A DNA stretch of 48,119 bases from Bacteroidota bacterium (GTDB lineage Bacteria; Bacteroidota; Bacteroidia; Bacteroidales; Paludibacteraceae): assembly GCA_022708505.1 (NCBI GenBank), contig JAKIYP010000012.1:1-48119 (forward strand), given 5' to 3'. The notes beneath the pieces are model-generated. The model was not told where the DNA came from. It was given only the letters and a program-made list of their open reading frames with translations, and made no database searches. The position numbers and the translations under genes are program-made. Every line of letters begins with the position of its first letter. The stretch's first letter is position 1. Of the stretch, positions 8,004-15,531 are shown piece by piece.

Positions 8004-9179
8004 TCACTCTACATACAACGCCAATCCCTTCAGATACTCTCCTTCCGGATGATAGATATTAACCGGATGATCTGCCGGCTGTGTCAACTGATGCAATATC
8101 CGGACATTCCGGCCGGTTTCGGCTGCAGCGCTGAACACAGCCAACCGGAACTGCTCTTTACTGATCACCTGCGAACAGGAGAATGTAAAAATTACACCAC
8201 CCGGTTTTACCTGTTCAATACCTTTTGCATTGAGTCGCTTGTAACCCTTCAGGGCGTTTCTCACGGCATCCCGATGTTTGGCAAATGCTGGCGGATCCAA
8301 GATAATTAAATCATATTGGTTTTTGTTGGCGTTCAGGTAACGGAAAGCGTCTTCTGCAAAAGAAGCATGACGGAGATCTCCGGGAAAGTTTAACTCCATA
8401 TTTTTATCGGTAAGCTCAATGGCTTTGGCAGAGCTATCAACCGAATGCACCAGCTTCGCTCCTCCCCGCATCGCGTAAACAGAAAAACCTCCTGTGTAAC
8501 AAAACATATTCAACACGCTTTTACCTTTTGCATATTGTTCAAGCAACGCCCGGTTCTCCCGCTGATCGATGAAAAAACCTGTTTTTTGTCCTTTTAACCA
8601 ATCAACCTGAAATTGCAATCCATTTTCCAGTGTAGTATGACCTGCATTATCCTTTCCAATCAGAAATCCATTCTCCGGTTCAAGTCCGGCTTTAAACGGC
8701 AAAGTCGTTTCCGATTTATAATATACGTTTTGCACACCCGGCGCAGATTTCACAATCGCTTCAGCAAGCACTTTCCTGGCATGGTGCATACCCACTGAAT
8801 GAGCCTGCATCACCGCAGTATCACCATACACATCCACAATCAAACCTGGCAGGTTGTCACCTTCCCCGTGTATCAGGCGAAAAGTATTGTTATCAGGATG
8901 AATCAGACCGGCAGCCACGCGCAACTGATAGGCAGCATTTACCTTATCAAGCCAAAACTGTTCCGCTATAGCTATTTCAGCAAAAGATAAAACCCGCACA
9001 GCAATACTGCCAATCTGATAATGACCAATTGCCAGAAAACTTTTGTCAGCTGCATATACCGCAACCAAATCGCCCTCTTCGGGTTTACCTTCAATGGACT
9101 GAATGGCTCCGGAAAACACCCAGGGGTGAAACCGGCGAAGACTTTCTTCTTTTTTGGGTTTTAAATGTATTTTGATCAT
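8004..9179 (-). CDS. rlmI: Class I SAM-dependent rRNA methyltransferase, RlmI-like
   Basis: A 391-residue protein close to the usual length of RlmI (23S rRNA m5C1962 methyltransferase). It has an N-terminal PUA domain (about 1-75, starting KIHLKPKKEESLRRFHPWVFSGAI), a middle domain, and a Rossmann methyltransferase with the SAM-binding motif NMFCYTGGFSVYA. LDPPAFAK and a downstream FSCSQ carry the residues typical of this RNA m5C family. It uses S-adenosylmethionine to methylate ribosomal RNA in the cytoplasm. The gene stands alone between repeat-rich gaps. Other members of the YccW/RlmI group act at different positions, so the exact target base is inferred. Confidence 0.9.
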   Translation of the reverse strand: MIKIHLKPKKEESLRRFHPWVFSGAIQSIEGKPEEGDLVAVYAADKSFLAIGHYQIGSIAVRVLSFAEIAIAEQFWLDKVNAAYQLRVAAGLIHPDNNTFRLIHGEGDNLPGLIVDVYGDTAVMQAHSVGMHHARKVLAEAIVKSAPGVQNVYYKSETTLPFKAGLEPENGFLIGKDNAGHTTLENGLQFQVDWLKGQKTGFFIDQRENRALLEQYAKGKSVLNMFCYTGGFSVYAMRGGAKLVHSVDSSAKAIELTDKNMELNFPGDLRHASFAEDAFRYLNANKNQYDLIILDPPAFAKHRDAVRNALKGYKRLNAKGIEQVKPGGVIFTFSCSQVISKEQFRLAVFSAAAETGRNVRILHQLTQPADHPVNIYHPEGEYLKGLALYVE

Positions 9180-9417
9180 ATTAATTTATTTTGTCGCAAG
9201 TCTCCGGTTTTGTCGCTACCTACGGCAGCTCCGTAAGGTGGTGTATTCTCCATAAACCAGTAAGCAAGCTTATTGGTTACAAAACTTCGCTTCCTACGGA
9301 AGCAAATCAAACATAATAACTTTCCGTTCTCCGCTTGGTCATTGCGAGTCGGCTTTGCCGACGAAGCAACCCCTCTCAAACTCGCATTTGGCTATTGATA
9401 TTATTCACTATTCACTA
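9180..9417. repeat. Patchwork of dispersed repeats
   Basis: A 238-bp gap with no credible gene. It contains a family F inverted repeat at 9339-9371 (TCATTGCGAGTCGGC / GCCGACGAAGCAACC). Next to it are a short stretch of family E text (TTTCCGTTCTCCGC, about 9320-9334), a hairpin-like ACCTACGGCAGCTCCGTAAGGT (about 9219-9240, in pieces), and tandem TATTCACTATT/AGCTATT units (about 9400-9435) that run into the end of the neighbouring gene. Confidence 0.65.
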
Positions 9418-10032
9418 TTAGCTATTAGCTATTAGTTCTATTTCCGCTTTCGTCAGCTTCTTCTCCTGCATCAGCTGCTTGTAGATCATCAGCGCAGCCC
9501 AGGCATCCGTTGCCGCATAACGTTGTTGTTGCTCTGTCAACTCCGGACTCTCCCAGTTTGTCAGACGCTGACTTTTGGATATTTTCTGATTAAATACTAT
9601 GGCAAATATTTTTTGGAGTCCCAGTTCGAGAATGCCGTAACTTTTCACAATCGACTGCAAATCAACTATGTTCTCAGGCATAAACCGGAGATGTTTATTC
9701 AGTCCATTAAAATCATCTTTCAAGGCTAAACCAATCTTTTTTACAGACTTATCCGAAAGAAAATCACCCAGTTCTTTTGGAAAAACAATCTTATTCAGTC
9801 TGAACAAAAAACAAATATCCTCCGTGGATATCTGTAATAATGAGACCTTATGCAGCAATCCTTTCTTAAATGAAGGCTTGGTTTCGGTATCAATTCCAAC
9901 CATGTTGTGCTGACGGAGTATCTGAATCGCCTCAGACACCTTATCATCATGATCGATTACCTTTACCTCACCCCCGAAAATCACGATGGGCAATTCATTT
10001 ACTTCTTCTTTACTTATTTTCGGCTTAATCAT
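9418..10032 (-). CDS. 3'-5' exonuclease, RNase D-like DEDDy family
   Basis: A 204-residue single-domain exonuclease. All four catalytic acidic positions of the DEDDy fold are visible: D and E in VGIDTETK (about 47-52), D in KIGLALKDDFNGL (about 108), and the final Tyr/Asp pair in RYAATDAWAALMIY near the C-terminus. It lacks the HRDC domains of true RNase D, so the substrate (RNA or DNA end trimming) is open. It lies 12 bp downstream of the DUF5063 gene on the same strand, so the two are probably co-transcribed. Its last codons fall in a TAGCTATT tandem stretch, which may have altered the extreme C-terminus. Confidence 0.87.
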   Translation of the reverse strand: MIKPKISKEEVNELPIVIFGGEVKVIDHDDKVSEAIQILRQHNMVGIDTETKPSFKKGLLHKVSLLQISTEDICFLFRLNKIVFPKELGDFLSDKSVKKIGLALKDDFNGLNKHLRFMPENIVDLQSIVKSYGILELGLQKIFAIVFNQKISKSQRLTNWESPELTEQQQRYAATDAWAALMIYKQLMQEKKLTKAEIELIANS

Positions 10033-10044
10033 TTAAATGCATTA

Positions 10045-10665
10045 TTAGTCATCATCACGCAAAAAATCAACAAAACCGTTGCGATCAATCTTACCGGAGG
10101 CCACATCAGCATCCTCCTCATCTTCATCAGCTTGCCCACTATACTTGATGCTATGTAAAGCCTTCAGGGCATTCAGCGCTTTTTGCCCCCAGTGTTCTCC
10201 AAAAGCTTCCAGACAGGTAACCAGGGCATCGTTCATTACATCAGTATCCGCTAACTGATAATTCGCTGCAAAGTCTTTCAATTCCTGGTAAACATCCGCC
10301 AGATTTTCTGAAACAAAAGCGGCAACAGGCGTGTCGCTCATGGCCATATCCGGATGAAAAGTCTCCAGATATGAGTCCTGCTCTCCGAGCAATGTCTCAA
10401 CCTGTTCTTTGATGTCATTATAATCTTCTTCGGTAACAAATCTTTCGGTTTCATCCTCGTAAACCCGTGACGGTATTTCAAGCATGGATGTTTTCAAATA
10501 CAACAATGCCAGAATCTTTACACTCTTATCGACAAATGTTCCGCGTGACAAATCAACTGCACGTTCCAGAAACAGACAAGTTTCGGCAGCTACTGTAACA
10601 AATTCAATTACCGGAGGCGTGTACACGATATGGTCGGGAAGATTTTCTATTTCCATGGTTTTCAT
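10045..10665 (-). CDS. DUF5063 family protein
   Basis: An acidic helical protein of about 206 residues that I recognise as the Bacteroidota DUF5063 family; its function is unknown. It has no signal peptide, so it is likely cytoplasmic, and the tail is strongly acidic (ADEDEEDADV). I place the start at the ATG at 10665, or the ATG at 10656. A TACTTTTG -7 element at 10683-10676 puts the transcript start near 10670, so the more upstream TTG at 10725 would lie outside the mRNA. It is followed 12 bp later by the RNase D-like gene, an order I recall in related genomes. Confidence 0.82.
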   Translation of the reverse strand: MKTMEIENLPDHIVYTPPVIEFVTVAAETCLFLERAVDLSRGTFVDKSVKILALLYLKTSMLEIPSRVYEDETERFVTEEDYNDIKEQVETLLGEQDSYLETFHPDMAMSDTPVAAFVSENLADVYQELKDFAANYQLADTDVMNDALVTCLEAFGEHWGQKALNALKALHSIKYSGQADEDEEDADVASGKIDRNGFVDFLRDDD

Positions 10666-10675
10666 ATTAAACATG

Positions 10676-10683
10676 CAAAAGTA
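10676..10683 (-). promoter_or_regulatory. -7 element of the DUF5063-exonuclease operon
   Basis: TACTTTTG on the minus strand matches TAnnTTTG. No convincing TTTG lies at the normal distance upstream. The expected start leaves a leader of only about 5-14 nt, so it decides between candidate start codons. Confidence 0.5.
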
Positions 10684-10786
10684 AAAAAAATATCGGGGTG
10701 CTGAAAATAAACATACAAGCTGCAAACATTTTTACCATTTACTTTGTTTAATAGATAGAAAGTTTCACCTCTAAATCTGAAGTATT

Positions 10787-11017
10787 ATGGAAGAAAAGAT
10801 TGTAAAACTAAAGAATTACGAACGAATGGAAGAGGCGATGCTTGATCAGTCGGTACTTTCTGAAAATAAAATATCCAGTTCCATTTCCAATTCAACGAGT
10901 GCCGACATTTTGCCAATGCTGTACGAGATCAATGAAGGCATTGCACTAATGGTGTTTGAGAAAGATTTTGATAAAGCCTGGGAAATTCTGAAAGAATATC
11001 ATCAATATGATGAATGA
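10787..11017 (+). CDS. Small acidic protein of unknown function
   Basis: A 76-residue soluble protein. The N-terminus (MEEKIVKLKNYERMEEAMLDQSVL) resembles the start of DUF2007-type putative signal-transducing proteins, which bind as small alpha/beta units, but the match is weak and the protein is short. The second half (LPMLYEINEGIALMVFEKDFDKAWEIL) looks like a beta-alpha unit. The gene is preceded by a TTTG (10743-10746) and an imperfect TAAATCTG, runs against the surrounding minus-strand genes, and ends 17 bp from the folK stop. Confidence 0.6.
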   Translation: MEEKIVKLKNYERMEEAMLDQSVLSENKISSSISNSTSADILPMLYEINEGIALMVFEKDFDKAWEILKEYHQYDE

Positions 11018-11034
11018 TCTTTAAAAAGTCTAAA

Positions 11035-11439
11035 TCAGCCCAGGATTTCGTTTAAGGGTTTCATAACAAAGTCCCGTTCCTTCATGTGAGGGTGCGGGAC
11101 TTTCAATTCCGGTAAATCTATTACCAAATCTTCATATAACAAAATATCAATATCAATAATTCGGTCAGCATAAACATCATCGACTGATTTTTGTACCCTG
11201 CCCATCTCCTGCTCTATGTTCTGAAGTCTACGAAGCAGTTCAAGCGGTTGTAAAGCAGTCTCAACACAGATTACCACATTGACAAAATCATGTTCCGATT
11301 CAAAACCCCACGGAGCAGAAACATAATAATCAGAACGTCGAATAAGCCCGCCCACAATCGCTTCAATTTTACGAATTGCGTTGTCTATATTGGCTTTTTT
11401 ATGTCCCAAATTGCTCCCTAATCCCAGATAGGTCTTCAT
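11035..11439 (-). CDS. folK: 2-amino-4-hydroxy-6-hydroxymethyldihydropteridine diphosphokinase
   Basis: FolK transfers pyrophosphate from ATP to 6-hydroxymethyl-7,8-dihydropterin in folate synthesis. Visible family motifs are YLGLGSNLGHKKANI at the start, PWGFESEHDFVN, the metal/ATP-binding DRIIDIDILLYED, and PHPHMKERDFVMKPLNEI. At 134 residues it is about 15-20 residues shorter than typical members (150-160) and stops right after LNEILG, where the usual HPVLGKTI-like tail would follow. All catalytic motifs are present, so it is probably active. It lies 14 bp downstream of the ABC-F gene on the same strand, and converges on the small gene at 10787. Confidence 0.9.
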   Translation of the reverse strand: MKTYLGLGSNLGHKKANIDNAIRKIEAIVGGLIRRSDYYVSAPWGFESEHDFVNVVICVETALQPLELLRRLQNIEQEMGRVQKSVDDVYADRIIDIDILLYEDLVIDLPELKVPHPHMKERDFVMKPLNEILG

Positions 11440-11453
11440 GATTCACGTAAGTT

Positions 11454-13355
11454 TCAGATTTCACTTAGCTCCAGCCAACGCATGGTTTTCTCATCAATTA
11501 ACTCCAACAACACCGAGAATCGTTCAGAAGCCTTAACAATTTCATCATTACTTAATGCTCCCGAAGACATTGCTTCTTCAATTTTTGCTTTTTCTTCCTC
11601 CAACCCAGGAATCTCACGCTCCAGCGCCTCAAATTCCTGCTTCTCTTTAAAACTTAATTTACGTTTTGCGGATACGTTATTTTTGTTTTCTTTGGCATCA
11701 TTCTGTCCTACGCTTTCCGTTTTCCGTTTTCCGTTTTCCGCACTCCTTCCATCGCTTTCCGTTTTCCGCTCTCCGCTGACAAGCTCCCATTCACGGAAAT
11801 CAGTATAATTTCCAGGGAAATCCTTGATCTCTGCATTTCCTTTGAAAACCAACAAATGGTCTACAACCTTATCCATGAAATAGCGGTCGTGACTCACCAC
11901 AATTACGCACCCTTTAAACGACTGCAGATACTCCTCCAGGATATTAAGTGTAACTATGTCAAGATCATTCGTCGGCTCATCCAGCACCAGAAAGTTGGGA
12001 TTCCGCATCAGAACAGTGCATAAATGCAACCGTCTCTTCTCTCCCCCGCTGAGTTTATACACATAATTATATTGTGTTTCAGGGGTAAACAGAAAATGTT
12101 GAAAAAACTGTGATGCCGACATCTTTTTACCGTTCCCCAAATTCACTTCTTCCGCAATATCGCGTACCACATCTATGACTTTCATCTGTTCATCAAATGC
12201 CAGTCCGTCCTGACTATAATACCCGAAAACCACCGTTTCGCCAATATCAAAAGAACCACTATCCGGCTTAACTTCGCCCAACAACATCTTCAGAAAAGTT
12301 GTTTTTCCGGTACCATTTTTACCGATAATGCCCATTTTTTCATACCGGGCAAAATTATAATAAAACTGATCTAAGATTTTGAAATCTCCATAAGATTTTG
12401 AAATGTACTTCGCTTCAAAGATTTTTGATCCTAAATAAGATGCTTTTACATCTAATTGTACTTTGTCCTGATTCAGCTTTTGTTTAGCCCGATCTTCTAT
12501 ATCATAAAAACGGTCGATGCGTGATTTGGCTTTGGTTGCTCGTGCCTGAGGCTGACGACGCATCCAGTCTAATTCCTTCCGGTAGAGATTATTAGCCCTT
12601 TCGGTTTCAGCGTTAAAAGCCTCCAATCTGTCCTGTCGCTTCTCCAAATAATAACTGTAATTTCCGCTGTATTGAAACAATTGCTGCTGGTCGAGTTCGA
12701 GAATATCCGTACACACCCTATCGAGAAAGTAGCGGTCGTGTGTTACCATCAGCAATGCCATAGATGAACGTTTCAGAAAATCTTCGAGCCACTCCACCAT
12801 TTCCAGATCCAGGTGATTGGTAGGTTCATCCAATATCAGCAAATCAGGCTCACCAATCAGCACGTTTGCCAACGCTACCCTTTTTAACTGTCCGCCCGAC
12901 AATTCCCCGATTCTCTGTTCGAAGTTGGTTATTTTCAACTTGCCCAACACCTGTTTAATTCTTGCCTCATAATCCCAGGCATTGTGCAAATCCATGCGAT
13001 TCATAATCTCAGGCAACAGGTCGTGATTATCCGAAAGCATACAATGTTCATACGCAGCAATCGTTCTCACCACCTCGTTATCCGATTGTAAACAAGCATC
13101 AATTACCGAAAGCTCTTTGGGAAAATCAGGAGTCTGCTCCAGATAACTCACCCGCAAATCCCGGCGGAAAGATATCGTACCTGAATCATAATCTTCAATA
13201 CCGGCAATGATATTCAACAAAGTCGTTTTGCCCGTACCGTTTTTAGCAATCAATGCAACACGTTGTTTTTCCGATATTCCGAAAGAAATATCCTGAAACA
13301 ACAATAAATCTCCGAATGACTTGGTAAGATGTTCTATCTGAAGGTAGCTGAGCAT
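11454..13355 (-). CDS. ABC-F family ATPase, Uup-like
   Basis: A 633-residue soluble protein with two ABC ATPase domains and no membrane segment. Domain 1 (about 1-250) has GKNGTGKTTLLN, LSGGQLKRVALANVL and LLILDEPTNHLD. A linker rich in charged residues follows, then domain 2 (about 310-510) with GKNGTGKTTFLK, LSGGEKRRLHLCTVL and LVLDEPTNDLD. The C-terminus is a coiled coil (about 560-633). ABC-F proteins act on the ribosome; the length and C-terminal coil fit Uup. Residues about 526-549 are encoded by a copy of a dispersed GCGGAAAACGG-type intergenic repeat, giving a low-complexity ERKTES...KRKTES segment between domain 2 and the coil. The start at 13355 fits the family (MLSYLQIEHLTKSFG). 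Confidence 0.92.
   Translation of the reverse strand: MLSYLQIEHLTKSFGDLLLFQDISFGISEKQRVALIAKNGTGKTTLLNIIAGIEDYDSGTISFRRDLRVSYLEQTPDFPKELSVIDACLQSDNEVVRTIAAYEHCMLSDNHDLLPEIMNRMDLHNAWDYEARIKQVLGKLKITNFEQRIGELSGGQLKRVALANVLIGEPDLLILDEPTNHLDLEMVEWLEDFLKRSSMALLMVTHDRYFLDRVCTDILELDQQQLFQYSGNYSYYLEKRQDRLEAFNAETERANNLYRKELDWMRRQPQARATKAKSRIDRFYDIEDRAKQKLNQDKVQLDVKASYLGSKIFEAKYISKSYGDFKILDQFYYNFARYEKMGIIGKNGTGKTTFLKMLLGEVKPDSGSFDIGETVVFGYYSQDGLAFDEQMKVIDVVRDIAEEVNLGNGKKMSASQFFQHFLFTPETQYNYVYKLSGGEKRRLHLCTVLMRNPNFLVLDEPTNDLDIVTLNILEEYLQSFKGCVIVVSHDRYFMDKVVDHLLVFKGNAEIKDFPGNYTDFREWELVSGERKTESDGRSAENGKRKTESVGQNDAKENKNNVSAKRKLSFKEKQEFEALEREIPGLEEEKAKIEEAMSSGALSNDEIVKASERFSVLLELIDEKTMRWLELSEI
11711..11778 (-). 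repeat. Family E repeat inside a coding region
   Basis: In the coding direction this stretch is built of GCGGAGAGCGG, AACGGAAAGCG and GCGGAAAACGGAAAACGG units. The same text occurs in non-coding DNA at 13381 (just upstream of this gene), and variants at 9320, 14302 and 27876. Here it is in frame and translated. Confidence 0.75.
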
Positions 13356-13495
13356 AAGTTAATTAGTGATTAGTTGGTTAGCGGAAAACGGAAAACGGGA
13401 AACGGAAAGTGCTTATATGTAACCTACATGGCTTATATGGTTTAAAAATTAATTTTTGAATTACAAAGATACGCTTTTTGTAGCAGCCCCGAAAT

Positions 13496-13510
13496 TTGGA
13501 ATGATTACAA
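13496..13510. promoter_or_regulatory. 7-1-7 palindrome upstream of rubrerythrin, Fur/PerR-like
   Basis: TTGGAATGATTACAA shares 14 of 15 bases with the palindrome at 20035 upstream of the cytochrome bd operon. The 7-1-7 layout is that of Fur-superfamily operators; the Bacillus Per box is TTATAATnATTATAA. It lies about 60 bp upstream of the predicted -7 element. Regulator identity is inferred. Confidence 0.5.
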
Positions 13511-13567
13511 ATTAACAAAACAGACTAAAAAACGCCGGTCTCACTTTTTCGAAACAAACAAAAAAGC

Positions 13568-13575
13568 TATCTTTG
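13568..13575 (+). promoter_or_regulatory. -7 element of rubrerythrin gene
   Basis: TATCTTTG matches TAnnTTTG exactly. A clear TTTG at the normal distance is missing, as often in regulated promoters. It gives a leader of about 80 nt. Confidence 0.6.
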
Positions 13576-13664
13576 CAAGGATGTGAACCAAAATCATCAA
13601 ACAAATTGATAGATTGGCAAATTATAAAAAATGAAATAAATATTCATCTTTAAAATCAAAAAAA

Positions 13665-14240
13665 ATGGCATCATTAAAAGGAACACAAACCGAAAAGAAT
13701 CTATTGATTGCTTTTGCAGGTGAGAGTCAGGCCCGCATGCGTTACACCATGTTCGCAAGCAAGGCAAAAAAAGAAGGATTTGAGCAGATTGCAGGCGTTT
13801 TCATGGAAACAGCTGAACAGGAAAAAGAACACGCAAAAAAATTCTTCAGTTATTTAGAAGGAGGCATGGTAGAGATTAACGCTTCCTATCCGGCCGGTAT
13901 CGTAGGCACAACGGCTGAAAATTTACTGGCAGCCGCGATGGGTGAACATGAAGAATGGTCTCATGACTATCCGATGTTCGCTGACATTGCTGAACAAGAA
14001 GGTTTCAAAGCCATAGCAGTTTCATTCCGCAAAATTGCAGAAGTAGAAGCAGAACACGAAAGACGTTACCGTCAGTTACTTGAAAGAGTTGAAGCTGAAA
14101 AGGTATTCAACCGCGACGAAGAAATCGAGTGGCAGTGTCGCAACTGCGGTTATGTACACAAAGGCAAAAATGCTCCAAAAGTTTGCCCTGCCTGTACCCA
14201 CCCGCAAGCTTATTTCGAAGAAAAGAAAAACAACTATTAA
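13665..14240 (+). CDS. rbr: Rubrerythrin
   Basis: A 191-residue non-haem iron peroxidase that reduces hydrogen peroxide in anaerobes. The N-terminal ferritin-like domain (about 1-145) carries the di-iron ligands in [43 protein letters not shown] and [11 protein letters not shown]. The C-terminal rubredoxin-like domain (about 155-190) has CRNCGYVH and [11 protein letters not shown], binding one Fe(Cys)4. Length is standard. It has its own promoter and a candidate redox operator about 60 bp upstream of the -7 element. It probably works with the cytochrome bd oxidase encoded in this window to protect against oxygen. Confidence 0.97.
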   Translation: MASLKGTQTEKNLLIAFAGESQARMRYTMFASKAKKEGFEQIAGVFMETAEQEKEHAKKFFSYLEGGMVEINASYPAGIVGTTAENLLAAAMGEHEEWSHDYPMFADIAEQEGFKAIAVSFRKIAEVEAEHERRYRQLLERVEAEKVFNRDEEIEWQCRNCGYVHKGKNAPKVCPACTHPQAYFEEKKNNY

Positions 14241-14301
14241 ACCCTATTTAGAAGGAACAACCGTTAACACACTGCATAAATGGTTGTTTCTTCTTCATTT
14301 T

Positions 14302-14357
14302 GGTTTTCCGCTCTCAGTTTTCCGCTTTACGCTACTCACTATTTCGCTATTCTCTTA
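14302..14357. repeat. Family E-like repeat
   Basis: GGTTTTCCGCTCTCAGTTTTCCGC followed by CTCACTATTTCGCTATTCTC, in pieces. This is the same TTTTCCGC/ACTATTCGCTATT vocabulary as at 27876 and 9400. It fills the gap before mnmD and contains the upstream in-frame ATG I rejected as that gene's start. Confidence 0.6.
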
Positions 14358-14362
14358 AAAAA

Positions 14363-15022
14363 ATGACCCCCGACATAATCCTCACCGAAGACGGTTCTCA
14401 TTCACTACGGCATAACAAGCTAAATGAAACCTACCACTCAATTCATGGCGCTATCCAGGAATCGAGACATATTTTTATTGATGCCGGGTTAAGAAAGTGC
14501 GCAAAAGACACATTGCAAGTACTTGAAATTGGCTTCGGTACCGGATTAAATGCATTTCTAACCCTGCTTGAAAGTGAATCTTCACAACAAAAGATACAGT
14601 ATACAACAATTGAACTTTATCCATTATCAACTGAATCGGCTTGTTTATTGAATTACCCTGATTTATTAGCACCCGAAAAAAAAGATGTATTTTACCAATT
14701 GCACACCGCACCCTGGCAGAATCGCATTCAAGTCACTCCATATTTTGAACTGTATAAAATTCAGGAAGATTTCTCATGCATGACATTAACCGGGCAATAC
14801 GATTTAATCTATTTCGATGCATTTTCCCCAGAGAAACAACCTGAGATGTGGACAGAAGATCGCTTCAGGATGCTTTATAAACATTGTAATCAGGGGGCAA
14901 TTCTGACCACTTATTGTGCCAAGGGAATTGTCAGGCGGGCCTTACAATCGGCAGGGTTTTCAGTAGAACGTATTCCGGGGCCTCCGGGGAAACGGGAAAT
15001 TCTGCGAGCATTGAAAGAATAA
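14363..15022 (+). CDS. mnmD: tRNA (mnm5s2U34) methyltransferase, MnmD type
   Basis: A protein of about 219 residues corresponding to the methyltransferase half of MnmC, without the FAD oxidase domain, as in many bacteria. It completes the 5-methylaminomethyl-2-thiouridine modification at the tRNA wobble base using SAM. Motifs: ILTEDGSHSL and ETYHSIHGAIQESRHIFIDAGL at the N-terminus, SAM motif LEIGFGTGLNAFL, YFDAFSPEKQPEMWT, and GPPGKREILRA at the end. I chose the ATG at 14363 because the ATG 63 bases upstream lies in repeat DNA and adds a non-homologous leader. It ends 12 bp before the S15 promoter. Confidence 0.9.
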   Translation: MTPDIILTEDGSHSLRHNKLNETYHSIHGAIQESRHIFIDAGLRKCAKDTLQVLEIGFGTGLNAFLTLLESESSQQKIQYTTIELYPLSTESACLLNYPDLLAPEKKDVFYQLHTAPWQNRIQVTPYFELYKIQEDFSCMTLTGQYDLIYFDAFSPEKQPEMWTEDRFRMLYKHCNQGAILTTYCAKGIVRRALQSAGFSVERIPGPPGKREILRALKE

Positions 15023-15033
15023 TTAACTGATTA

Positions 15034-15064
15034 TTTGTAGTTAATCAAATTATTGTTATCTTTG
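15034..15064 (+). promoter_or_regulatory. Promoter of rpsO
   Basis: TTTG (15034-15037), 19 bp spacer, TATCTTTG (15057-15064). An exact match to the Bacteroidota vegetative promoter, giving a leader of about 65 nt that could hold the S15 autoregulatory structure. Confidence 0.8.
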
Positions 15065-15135
15065 CGCACTCAAAAAAATGAAGGCAAGTCCAATGTGGCT
15101 TAAATTCTATTTATTAATTAAATTTACACATTATC

Positions 15136-15405
15136 ATGTATTTAACAGCTGAAAAAAAACAGGAACTGTTTGCAAAACATGGCAAATCAGCTACTGACAC
15201 AGGCTCACCTGAAGCCCAGATTGCATTGTTTACTTTCCGTATCAACCATTTGACAGAGCACCTGAAACAGAACAAAAAAGACTTCAGTACAGAACGCGCT
15301 TTGGTTATGTTGGTAGGAAAACGTCGTCGCTTACTCGATTATTTAATCAAAAACGACATCGAACGTTACCGTGCAATTATCAAAGAACTGGGAATCAGAA
15401 AATAA
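15136..15405 (+). CDS. rpsO: 30S ribosomal protein S15
   Basis: An 89-residue protein with the usual length and signature of S15: KQELFAKHGKSATDTGSPEAQIALFTFRI, then LVGKRRRLLDYLIKNDIERYRAIIKELGIRK. It binds 16S rRNA early in assembly of the small-subunit platform. It is a single-gene transcription unit with its own strong promoter and a strong terminator 18 bp after the stop. Confidence 0.99.
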   Translation: MYLTAEKKQELFAKHGKSATDTGSPEAQIALFTFRINHLTEHLKQNKKDFSTERALVMLVGKRRRLLDYLIKNDIERYRAIIKELGIRK

Positions 15406-15423
15406 TTTCATTCCGAATCTCAT

Positions 15424-15461
15424 TAAAAAGGCGTTTCAATTTCTTGAGATGCCTTTTTTGT
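15424..15461 (+). terminator. Intrinsic terminator of rpsO
   Basis: A hairpin with arms AAAAAGGC..TTTCAA and TTGAGA.GCCTTTTTT, ending in a six-T run. Confidence 0.85.
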
Positions 15462-15494
15462 TCAAACTATCTTTTCAAATACGATGTTAAAGTT

Positions 15495-15502
15495 TATCTT
15501 TG
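15495..15502 (+). promoter_or_regulatory. -7 element of hisS
   Basis: TATCTTTG, 29 bp before the hisS ATG. A second match, TATATTTG (15517-15524), would give an almost leaderless mRNA and is less likely. No TTTG sits at the normal distance upstream. Confidence 0.5.
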
Positions 15503-15531
15503 CATGAATTTAAACCTATATTTGCAATAAC

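Larger units (their letters stand above)
13356..13664. repeat. Gap with family E and D repeats before rubrerythrin
   Basis: A 309-bp gap without a gene. It holds a family E stretch (13381-13408, GCGGAAAACGGAAAACGG), then a 34-39-bp family D unit (13409-13447, starting GTGCTTATATGTAAC) whose inverted partner is at 25547. The 7-1-7 palindrome at 13496 and the rubrerythrin -7 element at 13568 follow. Confidence 0.75.

Noticed and set aside
9176..9379. 67-codon minus-strand frame before the RlmI-like gene
   Set aside because: It lies in a patchwork of short repeats and has no recognisable domain or good start.
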